From: Tritrichomonas musculus
Taxonomy: Eukaryota; Parabasalia; Tritrichomonadida; Tritrichomonadidae
DNA length: 64,000 nt
NCBI GenBank assembly: GCA_039105265.1
Contig: JAPFFF010000024.1
Coordinates: 372,001 to 436,000 of the forward strand
Direction of reading: 5' to 3'
The notes below the pieces were generated by a model. It saw nothing but the letters and a program-made list of their open reading frames with translations. It did no database searches and was not told the origin of the DNA. The number at the start of each line of letters is the position of its first letter. The stretch's first letter is position 1. Positions 34,191-45,275 of this stretch are shown piece after piece. The position numbers and the translations under genes were made by a program.

Positions 34191-36140
34191 TTAATCAGAG
34201 CGTTGGTGACGATCTGAGATTTGAGTAAGTCTATTGACTTTGAGCATTTCGTCAATTTCTTTCTTATATCTCTTTTCAATCTTATACAAAACAAGTTTCA
34301 TTGATGGCGTAAGAAGGCCATTTTGAGGTGTGAATTCTTCAGTTGTCAAAAATACGTTGCAAATTCTCTCATATCCGTTAAAGTGCATTTCAATAGCCTT
34401 ATCTTCGAGCAATTGAATCATTTGATCAGGAGTAACTTTGTCATATCCTTTCTGATGTATGTCTAAAACGACAACAGCAACAAGGAAACGGCTTGTCATT
34501 GCTGCATGAACGTAGATTTGATTAACATATTGAACACCAACATAAACTTTTGTCAATTTAGCAAGTGAAATATACTCTCCTTGTGACAACTTGACAAGTT
34601 CTTTGGAACGACCAATAACCTGGAATTGACCAGTTTTATTTAATCTGAAGATATCGCCAGTTCTAAACCAACCATCTTCGTCAAATGCTTCTTTGGTTCG
34701 TTCTTCATCTTTGTAATACCCATGGAATAATGTCTTTCCTTTCAAGTAAAGTTCACCTTCATAATTCTTTGAATAATATCCCATATCTGGTAGATCCTTC
34801 ATCTTGGCTTGAACGCAATGAAGAAGAACGCCGACATTTCCGTCTAATGTATCTGTGCAACTTTGAACAGTAACACCCGCTGCTGTTTCTGTTAAACCGT
34901 ATCCTTGAAGGAAATAGACGTTCAAAGCTATTCTGAGGAAATGTTGAATTTCGACTGATAAAGCAGATCCGCCGCAAATGAACATTTTCATATGTCCGCC
35001 GACGGCTTGTTCGTTGATTTTTTGAAATACACTATCGATGATTGGGACACGCTGCATACGAAAATGATTAAGCAAGAAAGATTTGATTGAAAAGCATGTA
35101 TTGAAAGCTAAGCGTGTCAAAAATGATTGCTGAGAAATCTTCTTCTGCATTCCTTCATAAATACGTTCGAAAACACGAGCGACAGAAATGAAAAGAGTAG
35201 GTTGGAGGATCTTGATTTCATCAATTAAACGTGGAATTGAACCTGAATAAAAGGCTATTGGGGTTCTTGAATGAACTGCAACGTAATGAAGAACTTCTTC
35301 ATAAACATGCGCCAATGGAAGGAAGGAAAGTAAAGCATCAGACTCATTAAATGGATAGACATGAATATAAGAAGATGCTGTACCGAGGAAGTTTCCATGT
35401 GTAACAATGCATCCTTTTGGAGGTCCTGTTGTACCACTAGTATACATAATTGCTGCTGGAGTATCATATGTTGGTGGTCTATGTGGGTATCTATCTGTTA
35501 TTTTAACAACATCATCCCACTTTGTAATATCGCAATCTAGGCCAGCTGCAAGTTCTTTGAAATCAGATTCAACGTATGGATGTTCTTCATTATCAAAGAC
35601 AACGATGTGTTTGATTATTTCGATCTTGAGTTGTAATAATTCTTTAAGTTTAGTGGATACAACAAAAACAACCTTGATATTTGAATGGTTTATGATGTAA
35701 GCAACGTTTTCAAGTCCAAAAGTATCATAAATTGGGACTGGAATAAATCCATAAGCAAAGCAAGCATGTTGAGTGGTAACCCATTCAATTTTATTGTAAG
35801 ATAATATACCAATGTTGTCATTTTGTTCACATCCTTTTTGTATTAGGAAAGCTCCAACTGAATCACGTAATTCGCGAAATTGAGCGCGGGTTATAAATTC
35901 AAATCGGTTTTGCCATTTACCATCTTCGAAAACGCGTTTTCCGTAAATGTTATAATCTGGATATTTTTTGTATGAATCTTCGAACAAGTGATACATTGAT
36001 ACACCTTCAGGATAATCTTGATACAAACCATCCTTCAATAATTGAGGTACTTTTTCATATCCAGGTGAGGCCAAAATTGGTGTTTCACCTGGTTTAGGGG
36101 CAGGGTCCTGAAGTATTGTTGTTGATTGGTCGGCTCCCAT
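34191..36140 (-). CDS. long-chain acyl-CoA synthetase
   Basis: The 649-residue protein has the length of eukaryotic ACSL enzymes and starts at ATG 36140. The enzyme activates fatty acids with ATP and CoA through an acyl-AMP intermediate. The AMP-binding P-loop motif MYTSGTTGPPKG lies at about residues 232-243. The second conserved motif is LQGYGLTETAAG (411-422). The hinge and signature region GWFRTGDIFRLNKTGQFQVI is at 490-509, followed by GRSKELVKLSQGEYIS with the expected lysine and glycine. No membrane helix is seen. The N-terminus MGADQST matches an N-myristoylation signal (Gly2, Ser6), which could tether the enzyme to membranes; this is an inference. It is the most GC-rich host gene here and looks intact. 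Confidence 0.95.
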   Translation of the reverse strand: MGADQSTTILQDPAPKPGETPILASPGYEKVPQLLKDGLYQDYPEGVSMYHLFEDSYKKYPDYNIYGKRVFEDGKWQNRFEFITRAQFRELRDSVGAFLIQKGCEQNDNIGILSYNKIEWVTTQHACFAYGFIPVPIYDTFGLENVAYIINHSNIKVVFVVSTKLKELLQLKIEIIKHIVVFDNEEHPYVESDFKELAAGLDCDITKWDDVVKITDRYPHRPPTYDTPAAIMYTSGTTGPPKGCIVTHGNFLGTASSYIHVYPFNESDALLSFLPLAHVYEEVLHYVAVHSRTPIAFYSGSIPRLIDEIKILQPTLFISVARVFERIYEGMQKKISQQSFLTRLAFNTCFSIKSFLLNHFRMQRVPIIDSVFQKINEQAVGGHMKMFICGGSALSVEIQHFLRIALNVYFLQGYGLTETAAGVTVQSCTDTLDGNVGVLLHCVQAKMKDLPDMGYYSKNYEGELYLKGKTLFHGYYKDEERTKEAFDEDGWFRTGDIFRLNKTGQFQVIGRSKELVKLSQGEYISLAKLTKVYVGVQYVNQIYVHAAMTSRFLVAVVVLDIHQKGYDKVTPDQMIQLLEDKAIEMHFNGYERICNVFLTTEEFTPQNGLLTPSMKLVLYKIEKRYKKEIDEMLKVNRLTQISDRHQRSD

Positions 36141-36977
36141 TGTGGAAAAGCTAAAATAAAAATGTATATGTCCCCCATTTAAATTTTTTCAAATAAATAT
36201 TCACCATCTATCATGAAATCCTTTTAAAAAGTTGGATGTGTTATGAACATTTTTTATCCTTTCAAAATTAATTTATTCAATTTTTAATCGATGAATTCAA
36301 TTTTTTTTAATCATCTAAAAATCATTATAAAATGATAGAAAGATCTAAAATATTTTCGAATTAAAATCCGTTTCCATATTATTGCATCGTTTGAACAAAA
36401 AAATCATTTTTTTTTTAAATCAATAGGTGAAAATTTAGCGGGATTTTTTCGCGATGATATTTTACCAATTTTGGAACAAAAAACCTAAAATTTTAAGTTG
36501 TCATTAATTTTAAAAGTTCATTCAAGGGATATGTTCTTGCAAGTTCATAATTAAAATATATTGCTTAAGCTAAAAAGAGAATAAGAATAATCTGATTAAA
36601 TCACATTTCAATATAGAAAAAGTTAAAAATAAATTATTTAAAAAGCTACTTCATTTATCTCTATTTTCAAACTTTTTGAGTATTTTAAGCTCAAAAAGTT
36701 GTACCTTTTTCATAAACTACGATCAAGCTTTTTTATTAGCAATTTATTTAAGCATACATCCATAGCCATTTCCTTAACTCCAAATAAAAGGTATTGGAGG
36801 AATTAGTTTGCACAGAAAAAGTCGAACTTTTCCAATAGAAAAGTCGATAATAAAAAATTATATTTTTGGGAGAAGCTTAATTATTTTAATTCAAAAATTT
36901 TATTGAAAAATTAAATATATTTCAGTATATATATCAATTTCTTATATAAAAATTATTCAAATTATCTTAGTTTTTAA
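36141..36977. other. divergent spacer between acyl-CoA synthetase and EF-hand genes
   Basis: The two flanking genes are transcribed away from each other, so both promoters should lie here. An imperfect hairpin (CAAACTTTTTGAG and CTCAAAAAGTTG) is visible at about 36669-36706. No gene was seen. Confidence 0.5.
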
Positions 36978-37457
36978 ATGCCTCCAAAGAAAGTTAAGAT
37001 CAAGAGAGCCAATTCTAAAAATATTTCAAAAGAAGAACTTAAGTTATTAAAAAAAGAATTTAGATCAATAGACACTGACCATAGTGGTGAACTTGATCGT
37101 AAAGAACTAGAAACGTTTATGTTAAAAAATAATTTTGAAACTGAATTTGCGCATCTAGCAATCAAACTATTTGATGAAAACGGCGATGGACTAATTTCCT
37201 TCAAAGAATTTGTTAACTTCACTCAAGCGCTTGCTAAGCTAGATAAAGATCCAAATCTACTACAAAGAATGCTTTTTACAACACTAGACAAAGACGATAG
37301 TGGATATCTCGAAGAAAATGAAATTCGTTCATTCTTCAGAGATTTTGCTGACGAAAAATTATCTGATGAAGAAATTCATAACGTAATTGAAAATCTTGAT
37401 ACGAATTGTGATGGGAAGCTTTCATTCGATGAACTTATGTGTGCCTTCAAAAGTTGA
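36978..37457 (+). CDS. four EF-hand calcium-binding protein (calmodulin/centrin type)
   Basis: The 159-residue protein starts at ATG 36978. Four canonical 12-residue calcium loops are visible: DTDHSGELDRKE (32-43), DENGDGLISFKE (66-77), DKDDSGYLEENE (104-115) and DTNCDGKLSFDE (141-152). Each keeps Asp at position 1, Gly at 6 and Glu at 12, so all four should bind calcium. The basic N-terminus (MPPKKVKIKR) is centrin-like, while the loop spacing is calmodulin-like. Family members act as calcium sensors in the cytosol or at basal bodies. I cannot say which from the sequence alone; calcineurin B-like is a third option. Confidence 0.9.
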   Translation: MPPKKVKIKRANSKNISKEELKLLKKEFRSIDTDHSGELDRKELETFMLKNNFETEFAHLAIKLFDENGDGLISFKEFVNFTQALAKLDKDPNLLQRMLFTTLDKDDSGYLEENEIRSFFRDFADEKLSDEEIHNVIENLDTNCDGKLSFDELMCAFKS

Positions 37458-37646
37458 AATTAAAAACATTAAATAGTATTTATATATTTTTTTTTTTAAA
37501 AAATCAGTTTATCAATGATATACAATTTTACTAAAAAATCACCTTATTCTAAAGAATGTTTTTGTTGATGGCAAGCTTCTCACATATTGGTTTTATATTG
37601 GTGCATATTTCTTTTGTAAAGTATTTAAATTTGAATTATATAAGAA

Positions 37647-38480
37647 TAGGTGAGCTAAAATTTTGTAAAGTGTCAAAATAAAGCACTCAAATCATTTTTT
37701 ACGGAAAAATGCCACTATAATGATATATTATTAATATTTAATATCATATATACTATTTTTTAAATAATAAATCTTGATTTATCATACATTTTTGAGATAT
37801 TTTTAATTATTTTTAGACAATTTTTTAAATGCATTTTTGGTCGGAAATAGGATTTTTCTATGATTATTTTATCGCTGTTATTTATAAAAAGATAACTAAA
37901 AAACATGATGAAAGCCACTGAAGATGGCAAAGAATGCAAAGAATTTAAGAAAAAATAAGAATAATATGCCTAATAAATCATTTTTGATGAACTAGCAGAA
38001 AAAATCGATGTTTATGAAAATTTTATGCAATATATCAGATAAAAATATGATATTATCCATAAACTTGCTTATTATGAAGGATTTTAATAATAAACATAAA
38101 TAACATATAAGATTTGAATTTCAAAAAGAAAATTATGAATTATGATATAATGCATAGGTCATAAAAGAAACCAAAATGGAAGAATTTAATATATTTTCCC
38201 CCAATTTCCCCGAGTATGCTTATAATAAGTAAAAAATTATCCGCCAAATATTCAATTGAAACTTTCTAAGAAAAATTCAAATTTAAAATTTTGAATTAAA
38301 GTTTTCATTCAAAAAATTATCGGATGAAAAATATATAATATCTTAAAAATGTATGGTAAAAATTATTTAAAAATTAGAAATATAAATATAATTAGAAATA
38401 TAAAGGTTTATAATTAAAATTCATACCAATCCTCCGTAAAATTTAAATTTCTGACACTTTACAAAATTTTAGCACACCTA
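37647..38480. mobile_element. 834-bp MITE with 10-bp target duplication
   Basis: The left end TAGGTGAGCTAAAATTTTGT is matched by an inverted right end with one mismatch; the inverted repeat is about 29 bp long. TATATAAGAA (37637-37646 and 38481-38490) is repeated outside. If two bases at the right belong to the element the duplication is 8 bp. The interior is AT-rich with no gene. Its right end lies 57 bp before the start codon of the next gene. Confidence 0.8.
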
Positions 38481-38537
38481 TATATAAGAATATTTGTAAA
38501 ATAAAAATTGAATTAAAAATAAATTATTTGCAAATAG

Positions 38538-38759
38538 ATGGAAGGAAAGAAAGATTCAAAAAAGAAGAAAAATTCAAGCCATGCCGATGAAAAAAAAGAG
38601 ATACATATTCTTGGATTTGTAGATGGGACAGATCGCCTTACACTTGCTGTTCAATTCAAAGATGATCCAAAATATTATACCGTATTAGCAGAAAATTTAC
38701 TCCCGAAATATCAATCAGACCTTATTAACTTTTTAGAAAGCCGTTTAAATTTCAGCTAG
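38538..38759 (+). CDS. small protein resembling a lone chromo shadow domain
   Basis: The 73-residue protein starts at ATG 38538. Residues 1-22 are Lys/Ser-rich. Residues 23-73 read ILGFVDGTDRLTLAVQFKDD and end FLESRLNF. This layout (I-x-G-x-x-D, short turn, L-x-x-x-V-x-x-K/F-D, then a C-terminal helix F-x-E-S-R-L) resembles the HP1 chromo shadow domain, which dimerises and binds PxVxL-type peptides. There is no chromodomain before it, so the protein could not read histone methylation alone. It may pair with a full HP1-like protein or be a dominant competitor; both are inferences. The assignment rests on pattern recognition. Confidence 0.55.
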   Translation: MEGKKDSKKKKNSSHADEKKEIHILGFVDGTDRLTLAVQFKDDPKYYTVLAENLLPKYQSDLINFLESRLNFS

Positions 38760-38817
38760 CATTTTAGATAATCTAAATTTCATGTTTGTTATACCTTTTT
38801 TAATTTTATATTTAATA

Positions 38818-38875
38818 GAGCTCGGAGAAAAAAGGGATTTCCTTTTTGAAAATAAAGAATTATATTTATAAAACA
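38818..38875 (-). mobile_element. 967-bp family element, end fragment
   Basis: The AGAGCTCGGAG end and the following 45 bp match the full copies, but the match stops at 38875, where a CAGGGATGCTTATCG sequence begins. An AAT precedes it. Confidence 0.75.
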
Positions 38876-39211
38876 GGGATGCTTATCGATAAACCGTTTT
38901 ATTGGTCATCGGATGTTTATCGATAATCCGATAATATCGATAAAAAACCGTCCGATGAATGATGAGTATCGATACATACGTTTTTCTAACCGTCCGATAA
39001 ATGGTCTTATCGGAAGGTAACCGTCCGATAAATGGTCTCACGATCCGATGAATTGTAAAATTTTTATCGATAAATATCGATAAATTTTAAATTTTTTTTC
39101 AATTTTTATATGGGTATGGAATCTCATAAAATAACGTATTTTCATATTTTTATTTATCTGATATCTTTTTAAAAAATTCATTTTTTGATTAAATTCATTA
39201 ATTATATAATA
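38874..39211. mobile_element. hAT-like element, left part only
   Basis: It begins CAGGGATGCTTATCGATAA, a hAT-type terminus, and holds repeated CCGTCCGATAAATGGTC and ATCGATAA words. The 967-bp element at 39212 interrupts it. I found no matching right end beyond 40178, so it may be truncated. Confidence 0.4.
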
Positions 39212-40178
39212 GAGCTCGGAGAAAAAGGGATTTCCTTTTTGAAAATAAAGAATTATATTTATAAAACATATTTATTTTGATGTGTATAAGTTATATCTGA
39301 AAGCATACACTTTTTCGAAAAAAAATTGTTTTTTAAAAAAAAAGTGACTTTTTTATAAAAAGGTTTATTTTTGAATATTTTTTTTTTATAAAAAAAAAGC
39401 TTCTTTGCGAAAAGTTTTTGTGTGTGCAAAAAGTAAAATCATATCAATAAGTTTCGATCATTTCAAATAAAAAATTTAATTAAAATCATAAATTCCTTTC
39501 GAAATATAAATTGATAGAAAAAATTTAGTTAACAAGAATTTCAAAGAATTATTTAATAAAAACATATATTTAGATATTATTCAAATCATAAAGAATGATA
39601 TTTGATGTATAAATTATAAAGTACTCGTAATCATTGCTTATGATCAAACTATATTCAAAATTTGAAGCATTCTAATGATATAGAAAATATCATTTGCTTC
39701 ATTAAGCTGTGAGGCACTTTCCAATCTTGTTAAATGATGCTTTTGATGCAGACAGTTTAAATCGGGAATGAAAATAATAGTTTTGTCCTCAAAATGTAGT
39801 TTTTTCCACCAATTATAACGTTTTTTTTTTTTTTTTTTAATATGAATAAATAACGTATTCAAAAATCAAAATCAAATAATATATTTATTAGATCTTGTTT
39901 TTTTTAAAAGAAAATCTATATTAAAAAAAATTGTTCATATAAAAAAGACTTGGTGTTTTGAAAAAAGAAAATTATTTCGCAAAAAAAAGATCATTTTAAG
40001 AAGTATTTTTCATTTTAAAAAGAAAACAAATTTTTTAAACGAAAAAATTATTTCACAAAAAAATTTTTTTACAGACAAACCTTTTTCTTTTCGAAAAAAA
40101 ATGGATTTTTAAAACATATGGATCTTAATGATATGAAAAAGTTTTGTAAATATGGAAATTCCTTTTTCGCCGATCTCT
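39212..40178 (-). mobile_element. 967-bp family element, full copy
   Basis: Ends AGAGCTCGGAG and CGCCGATCTCT are flanked by AAT on both sides (39209-39211 and 40179-40181). The length is 967 bp, as in the nested copy at 26888. The minus-strand frame ending at 39644 reads NWWKKLHFEDKTIIFIPDL and on to LQILNIV; it opens only at a TTG. Confidence 0.88.
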
Positions 40179-40181
40179 AAT

Positions 40182-41600
40182 TATTCATATTATTAAATAT
40201 TTAAATAAAGCATAAAAAATAGATTATTATAAATTTTTAATAATATATTTATAAATCTACGATTAGAAATCATTTTTCTTGCATTATTTTAAAGTAAAAT
40301 TATAATAAATATCTAATTGCAATATTTTGTGCAGTTTATTCAATTTTTATACAGCTATTTTGGTTTTTTCATGCAAAATATGGTAAAAATCAATCTTTTC
40401 TGATTTAGACATTTATATTAGTTGATTTTGAGTCATATATCTTATTTTACTCTATTTAGTAAGTATATTTTGAAAGTTAAAAAGATATCGGCTCGACGGT
40501 CCCATCTACAAATTAAGTTAAAGTTTTGACCGTTGATTTATGGCGTACAATTGTATTTTCATATATTTTCTATCATACAATATACAAAGTGCTATTTTAA
40601 ATATTATAAATCAGATAAAATTTGTTAAATATATTTTTAATTTAAAGTAAATCGTGTTTTAATAAATTGTATAAGCATTCAAATTTGAATATTAGCATTA
40701 CTATTCAAATTTTTTTTTCAATACCATATATTGAATAGATTCTCAATATATTAAATGCAACATATCACTATAATAAAAACAGATGTAACTTAAAAAATAA
40801 ATGAGAACTATTTAAAATTAAAAATATTTTATATTATTAAAACTAATATAAACATATATATTAAAAAGGAAAAAATAAAAAACTGATATGTTAATAAAAA
40901 TCAACGAATGCTATTTTTTAGCATAATTTAAAAGCTCTCTTTACTGTAATCACATTCTTTTGTATATGTTTAAAATACAACTTGTGATACCAAATAGTTG
41001 ACTACTGTTGTCAACGAAGAAGTCAAACCATTTATAATCATAATTATAATGGTAATAGTAATCCTTTCCAAATGAAAATCTGATGGCGATAAAAGAAAAT
41101 CTGACAATTATAAAGATAAATATGAGAATTATGATTGCATTTAGTAGGTTACAGCTGTAATGATGGTAAATTTAAGGATCGCAATTGTAATTTGCTGATT
41201 TCTGTCGTTAATTTAAGAACTACTAGTGTAAATATGATAGTATCTATTGCAACTTGTGAAAGACACACTAAATCTGAAGATCATGGATGAGATAATTTTG
41301 CTGATATTATAAAGTCAAATGCAATTACTGTAATTAATTGGGAAAGCCAGTAATTCTGAAGATAAGAGAACCAAGCCTGAGGTTGTAATTAGAATTTCAT
41401 TAATCTATAATAATTTAGATAGATCACGATATTAATTCTGAAAACTCATAGAAAAAGTGAAGAAGAAAATGATGAAAACATGAATATCTCGGCCAATATA
41501 AAATATTATAAACAAAATTTGTAATTATTGTTTATTATATTATTGATAATGATTATTTGTTGCTGTTACGAACGTAATGTTTAGTGAATATAATTTTTTA
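40182..41600. other. intergenic, partly decayed coding-like sequence
   Basis: AT-rich. From about 41040 to 41300 short plus frames rich in Asp, Asn, Lys and Tyr (GDKRKSDNYKDKYENYDC) suggest a worn low-complexity gene end. No family is recognised. Confidence 0.35.
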
Positions 41601-41623
41601 TACTGATGAAATAATTGAATGAT

Positions 41624-44503
41624 TCATGAATCTTTTTCAGTTGCCGATTTAGTATTATTTAAGATTGGTGAAGGAATATATCTGTTAATTTGCTGCCGTG
41701 TATGTAATGGTGGGCTCAGATGACTAGGTAAGATTTGAAAATTAATATTTTGAGGATAGTTGTAATTGAAAAATGGACGAGGCTGCGATTTAGTAATTAA
41801 AGGTGGTGTAATTTGTATATTATTTGGGAATTGAAGTTGTGGATTAAGATTAATCAAAGATGATTTTGGTGGTTGACTTATTGATCTCTTATTGATTCTT
41901 TTTAATGCGTTTTGGTCCATTATATTTTGTGAATTTTTTCTCTTTCTATTACTGCAGTTGATAAAAATATTATATATAAATAAATTGGGATCACTTTCTT
42001 TTGGTGCTTGTTCTTTTTTATTTAATATAAAACCAAAAAGTTTATTTGTTATAAGCATTGCATTATCTTTAAATGCCTCAATAGCTCGAGATATATATGA
42101 GATTATTTTACTTTTTATTTCCTCTGAATATTTTTTGACTAACACACTTTTTAAATGCGACTTTGGCTTTTTCTTCCGTAGAGTTGATTCCGATTTTTTG
42201 GGACATTCACTTCTTTTATTTGTATAATATATGTTGCGCGATGTTATATTAACGCCCGCAAGAGTTCCTTGCTGATATAATTCACAATCATCATTTTTTC
42301 TGTGATTTTTAATTAAATATTCATACCATTTTTCAAATTTTTCTAAAGAACTTTCATCTACTTTTAAACCATACAATTTCTTGAGAAATATTATAAAAAA
42401 CTCATCTGGAGTAACTGGGAAATATCCATATGCATCTATTTGTGGCTGAATAACAGCACCACCTATATTTTTTCTCCCATAAATTTTTTTTGGAATATCT
42501 AATTCTTGCATATAATAATTGGATAAAATTGTTCTAGAAATTGTATGGAGAACGTTAAATATTGAATGATTAAAATGGCATCCAATACGAATTGTGCCAT
42601 AGAAACACTCCAGTGGATGAGTACCGACATGAGAACAATTAAAGCATCCTCTCTCCATGCATATATATAAGCCAATGATCGTGTTTAAAATGCGAATTAA
42701 GCTCATTCTTGTTGTTATCGTTCTCATATATCCTATTAGATGTATATAATAATTCATAAATAAAAAAGATGTATTTAAATACTGTTTTCTTGCTTCAATA
42801 GTTAAACGAGCATTTCTAATTGATTCCATTAACAGAAAAACTGAACAAATAAAAAAGTGAGATTGAGTGAATCCTTTCGATTTAATAAAAGATTCAAAGC
42901 CGAATATTTGAATCGGATAAGAATCTTTCATGGATCCATGAGTGCTTTTATCATGCAAGCAATTTTTGGTATTAATAAAATTGTCCAATTCTGATTGGTC
43001 AAATTCTTTTAAGAGAGAAAGGCCAATTTTTCTAAAAAGACTCTTAGAACGAATATTTTTAAAAGAATGAAAGGGATCATTAATCGGCCAAGGATCACTG
43101 AAATCATGATTTTTAACTCTTCTTATGATTTCTTCAAAAGTGGCACCGCTTTCTAACAGATCTTTGTACTCACAAAAAGCTTTTTCGTGATCGGCATCGA
43201 AGCAATGATCTCCATCGGTTGATTTAAAAATGCAATTTATATTGTATGCTCTAAAATTTTCAATTAATACTTTTCTCCTATTAAGAATTGTTTCATCGGC
43301 AAACCCGTCCTTCATAATGACTACATGAATAGGAAATGAATGCATACCAATATCAAGAGGTTCTAAATAAAATGTGAATATACTCGAATATTCACATTTT
43401 TCATCGATTATATTCTTTAAAAAATTAAATTTTTTTATTATTTTGCATCCACTAATGGGAGTAAAAACAGCGGCGTCAACGGCAATGTTGCAATCAACTA
43501 ATTCTTTAAATTTAATATTTTGGAGCCTAAGTAATTGCTCAACTTTATTTGAGTCGAATAAAGAGCAATTTATGCATTTTATATAAGGTTTATTGAATTT
43601 ATCAATTGTTTTCTCACAAGGAAGCGATAATATTTTCCTTGCTAAATAATAAGAAAATTTTGATGAAAAATAAAGAAGGCTTGAGTATTTTTTGGCTTCA
43701 TTTGAATATCTATTTCCCTTAAAATTTTTTTTAAACGTGTTATTTCATCTAAAATTTGTTCTAGTTTATTTTTATATATTATTTTTACGGAATCTTCTTC
43801 GTAAAATTCCTCTTCTTCTTCTTCCTCTTCCATATCTGAATATTCACTGTCATCTGAATTTTCATCACAACTTTCCTCCTCTAATGTAGAATCAGATTCT
43901 TCTTCTTCCTCTTCATTAATTTCGTCTTCTTTTGTATGAATTTTACCATTAAAACGAGCAACACTCATCCATTTTGAAGGTGGCTTGTTAGCAAATGCTT
44001 TATATTTGTCTGTTGCAAAATCAGATGAAATAAAATCTATAATTGTATTAAAACCATTTTCATCAAGCAAGTGACGGTATCTTAACATTTCTATAAAGCT
44101 AGCAATTCAGAGAATTGTTAAATTTTTTCAATAAAAATAAAGAAAAAAGTAAAGAATTAAAGAAAGCATCATCATCTACAAACATTTCTAATAAATTCAT
44201 TACTAGATTAAAACGAAAAGGTATGAAGTTCACAATATGAAAAGCTGAATATAAAAAAAAATGAGGAAATTTAGAAAAATGAATTCTCGTTTGTTGAGCC
44301 AAATGGTTAAATGAGCATTTGAAACTAACTATGCTGTTCACACAGTTTTGCATTCCTTTCGTAATTTGGAAAAAATGATAATTAATATCAGAATATATGA
44401 TTTTATATTTTGAAAAAAAATTCTCTATTTCCACCGATGTTACATCTGGTAGTTTGATTTCATAACTATCTGGTTGTATATTTTTGGTTTCTTCTTTCCA
44501 CAT
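41624..44503 (-). pseudogene. P-element/THAP9-like transposase with unusual N-terminal part, in three frames
   Basis: The largest frame, 43744 to 41624 (707 codons), has P/THAP9 features. NRYSNEAKKYSSLLYFSSKF and then LARKILSLPCEKTI match the RYS-E and LP-x-x-TI block before the catalytic core. The RNase H-like acids fit VDCNIAVDAAVFTPISG, KSTDGDHCFDADHEKAF and THPLECFYGTIR. Upstream, 44088-43642 encodes an acidic Glu-rich stretch and a coiled coil, and 44503-44099 encodes MWKEETKNIQPDSYEIKLPD and a helical segment with IPFRFNLVMNLL. The first two frames are parted by a stop (44099) and a new ATG 11 bases on; the last two overlap by about 100 bases, with a TTTAAAA heptamer at 43735-43729. It is either a worn transposase or one using frameshifting. 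I saw no clear terminal repeats. No zinc-finger THAP domain was seen. Confidence 0.65.
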
Positions 44504-45040
44504 TCACTAAAAATATCTATAATAAAAATGGCCAAAGACCAGCTAGAGCAAGTCAATTTTAAATCAATAAAATTTCAATTATTTTTATCAAATAACAATC
44601 ATCCTGAAAATAAACATATGTATTAAAAAAATAATACGCCTATATATTATAATATGGAGAAAAAAAACATATTCAAAAAATCAAATAAATTTTCATTTGT
44701 TTGGAGATTTGATAAATGGAAAAGAATACAATAAAAAAAATTTACTTGGAGCTAAAATATTATTACAAAGTAAGTAAACTAATTACTCTCAAAAAATCAA
44801 ATAATAATTACTAAAACTCAATACCAATTATATTTCTATCTAGATCATAATACTTATTTTGTTGGTTTAATATGTATAAACTGAAGAAATTAAAGCCAAA
44901 TAAAGAAAATAGCCATTATAATTTATTTGATATAGATTCTCCATTTATTTCAATAATATATAAAATGCGATTATTACATCTATATAGTCATGAAAATATT
45001 TCGTTTTCAAACAAATATTTATTATATATATATATAAAAC

Positions 45041-45042
<2 letters not shown>
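44504..45042. other. AT-rich intergenic stretch
   Basis: A short plus frame from 44872 (MYKLKKLKPNKENSHYNLFD) runs into the T tract and is unlikely to be a gene. Nothing else was seen. Confidence 0.4.
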
Positions 45043-45111
<69 letters not shown>

Positions 45112-45275
45112 GGGATAAATCAAAAACGCCTATTCAATTTTTTTCCAACTACTCAATTTTTCACTTTTTCTAAAGGCGTTTTTGATCAATATTTTTTAAA
45201 AAAATCAAAAACGCCACATTTGACCTTCTGCCAGGTAAAATTAAAAAACTCGTTTTTTCAAAAACGCCAGGTTTT
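45043..45275 (+). repeat. 165-bp hairpin repeat behind a 68-base T run, copy 1
   Basis: T residues fill 45043-45110. GGGGATAAATCAAAAACGCC and a hairpin of inverted AAAAACGCC words follow, to 45275. The same unit occurs inverted at 49937-50102. The unit has no coding capacity. Confidence 0.85.

Noticed and set aside
39644-39862. 72-residue small gene
   Set aside because: It opens only at TTG and sits within a transposon family; reported as a conserved frame, not as a gene.
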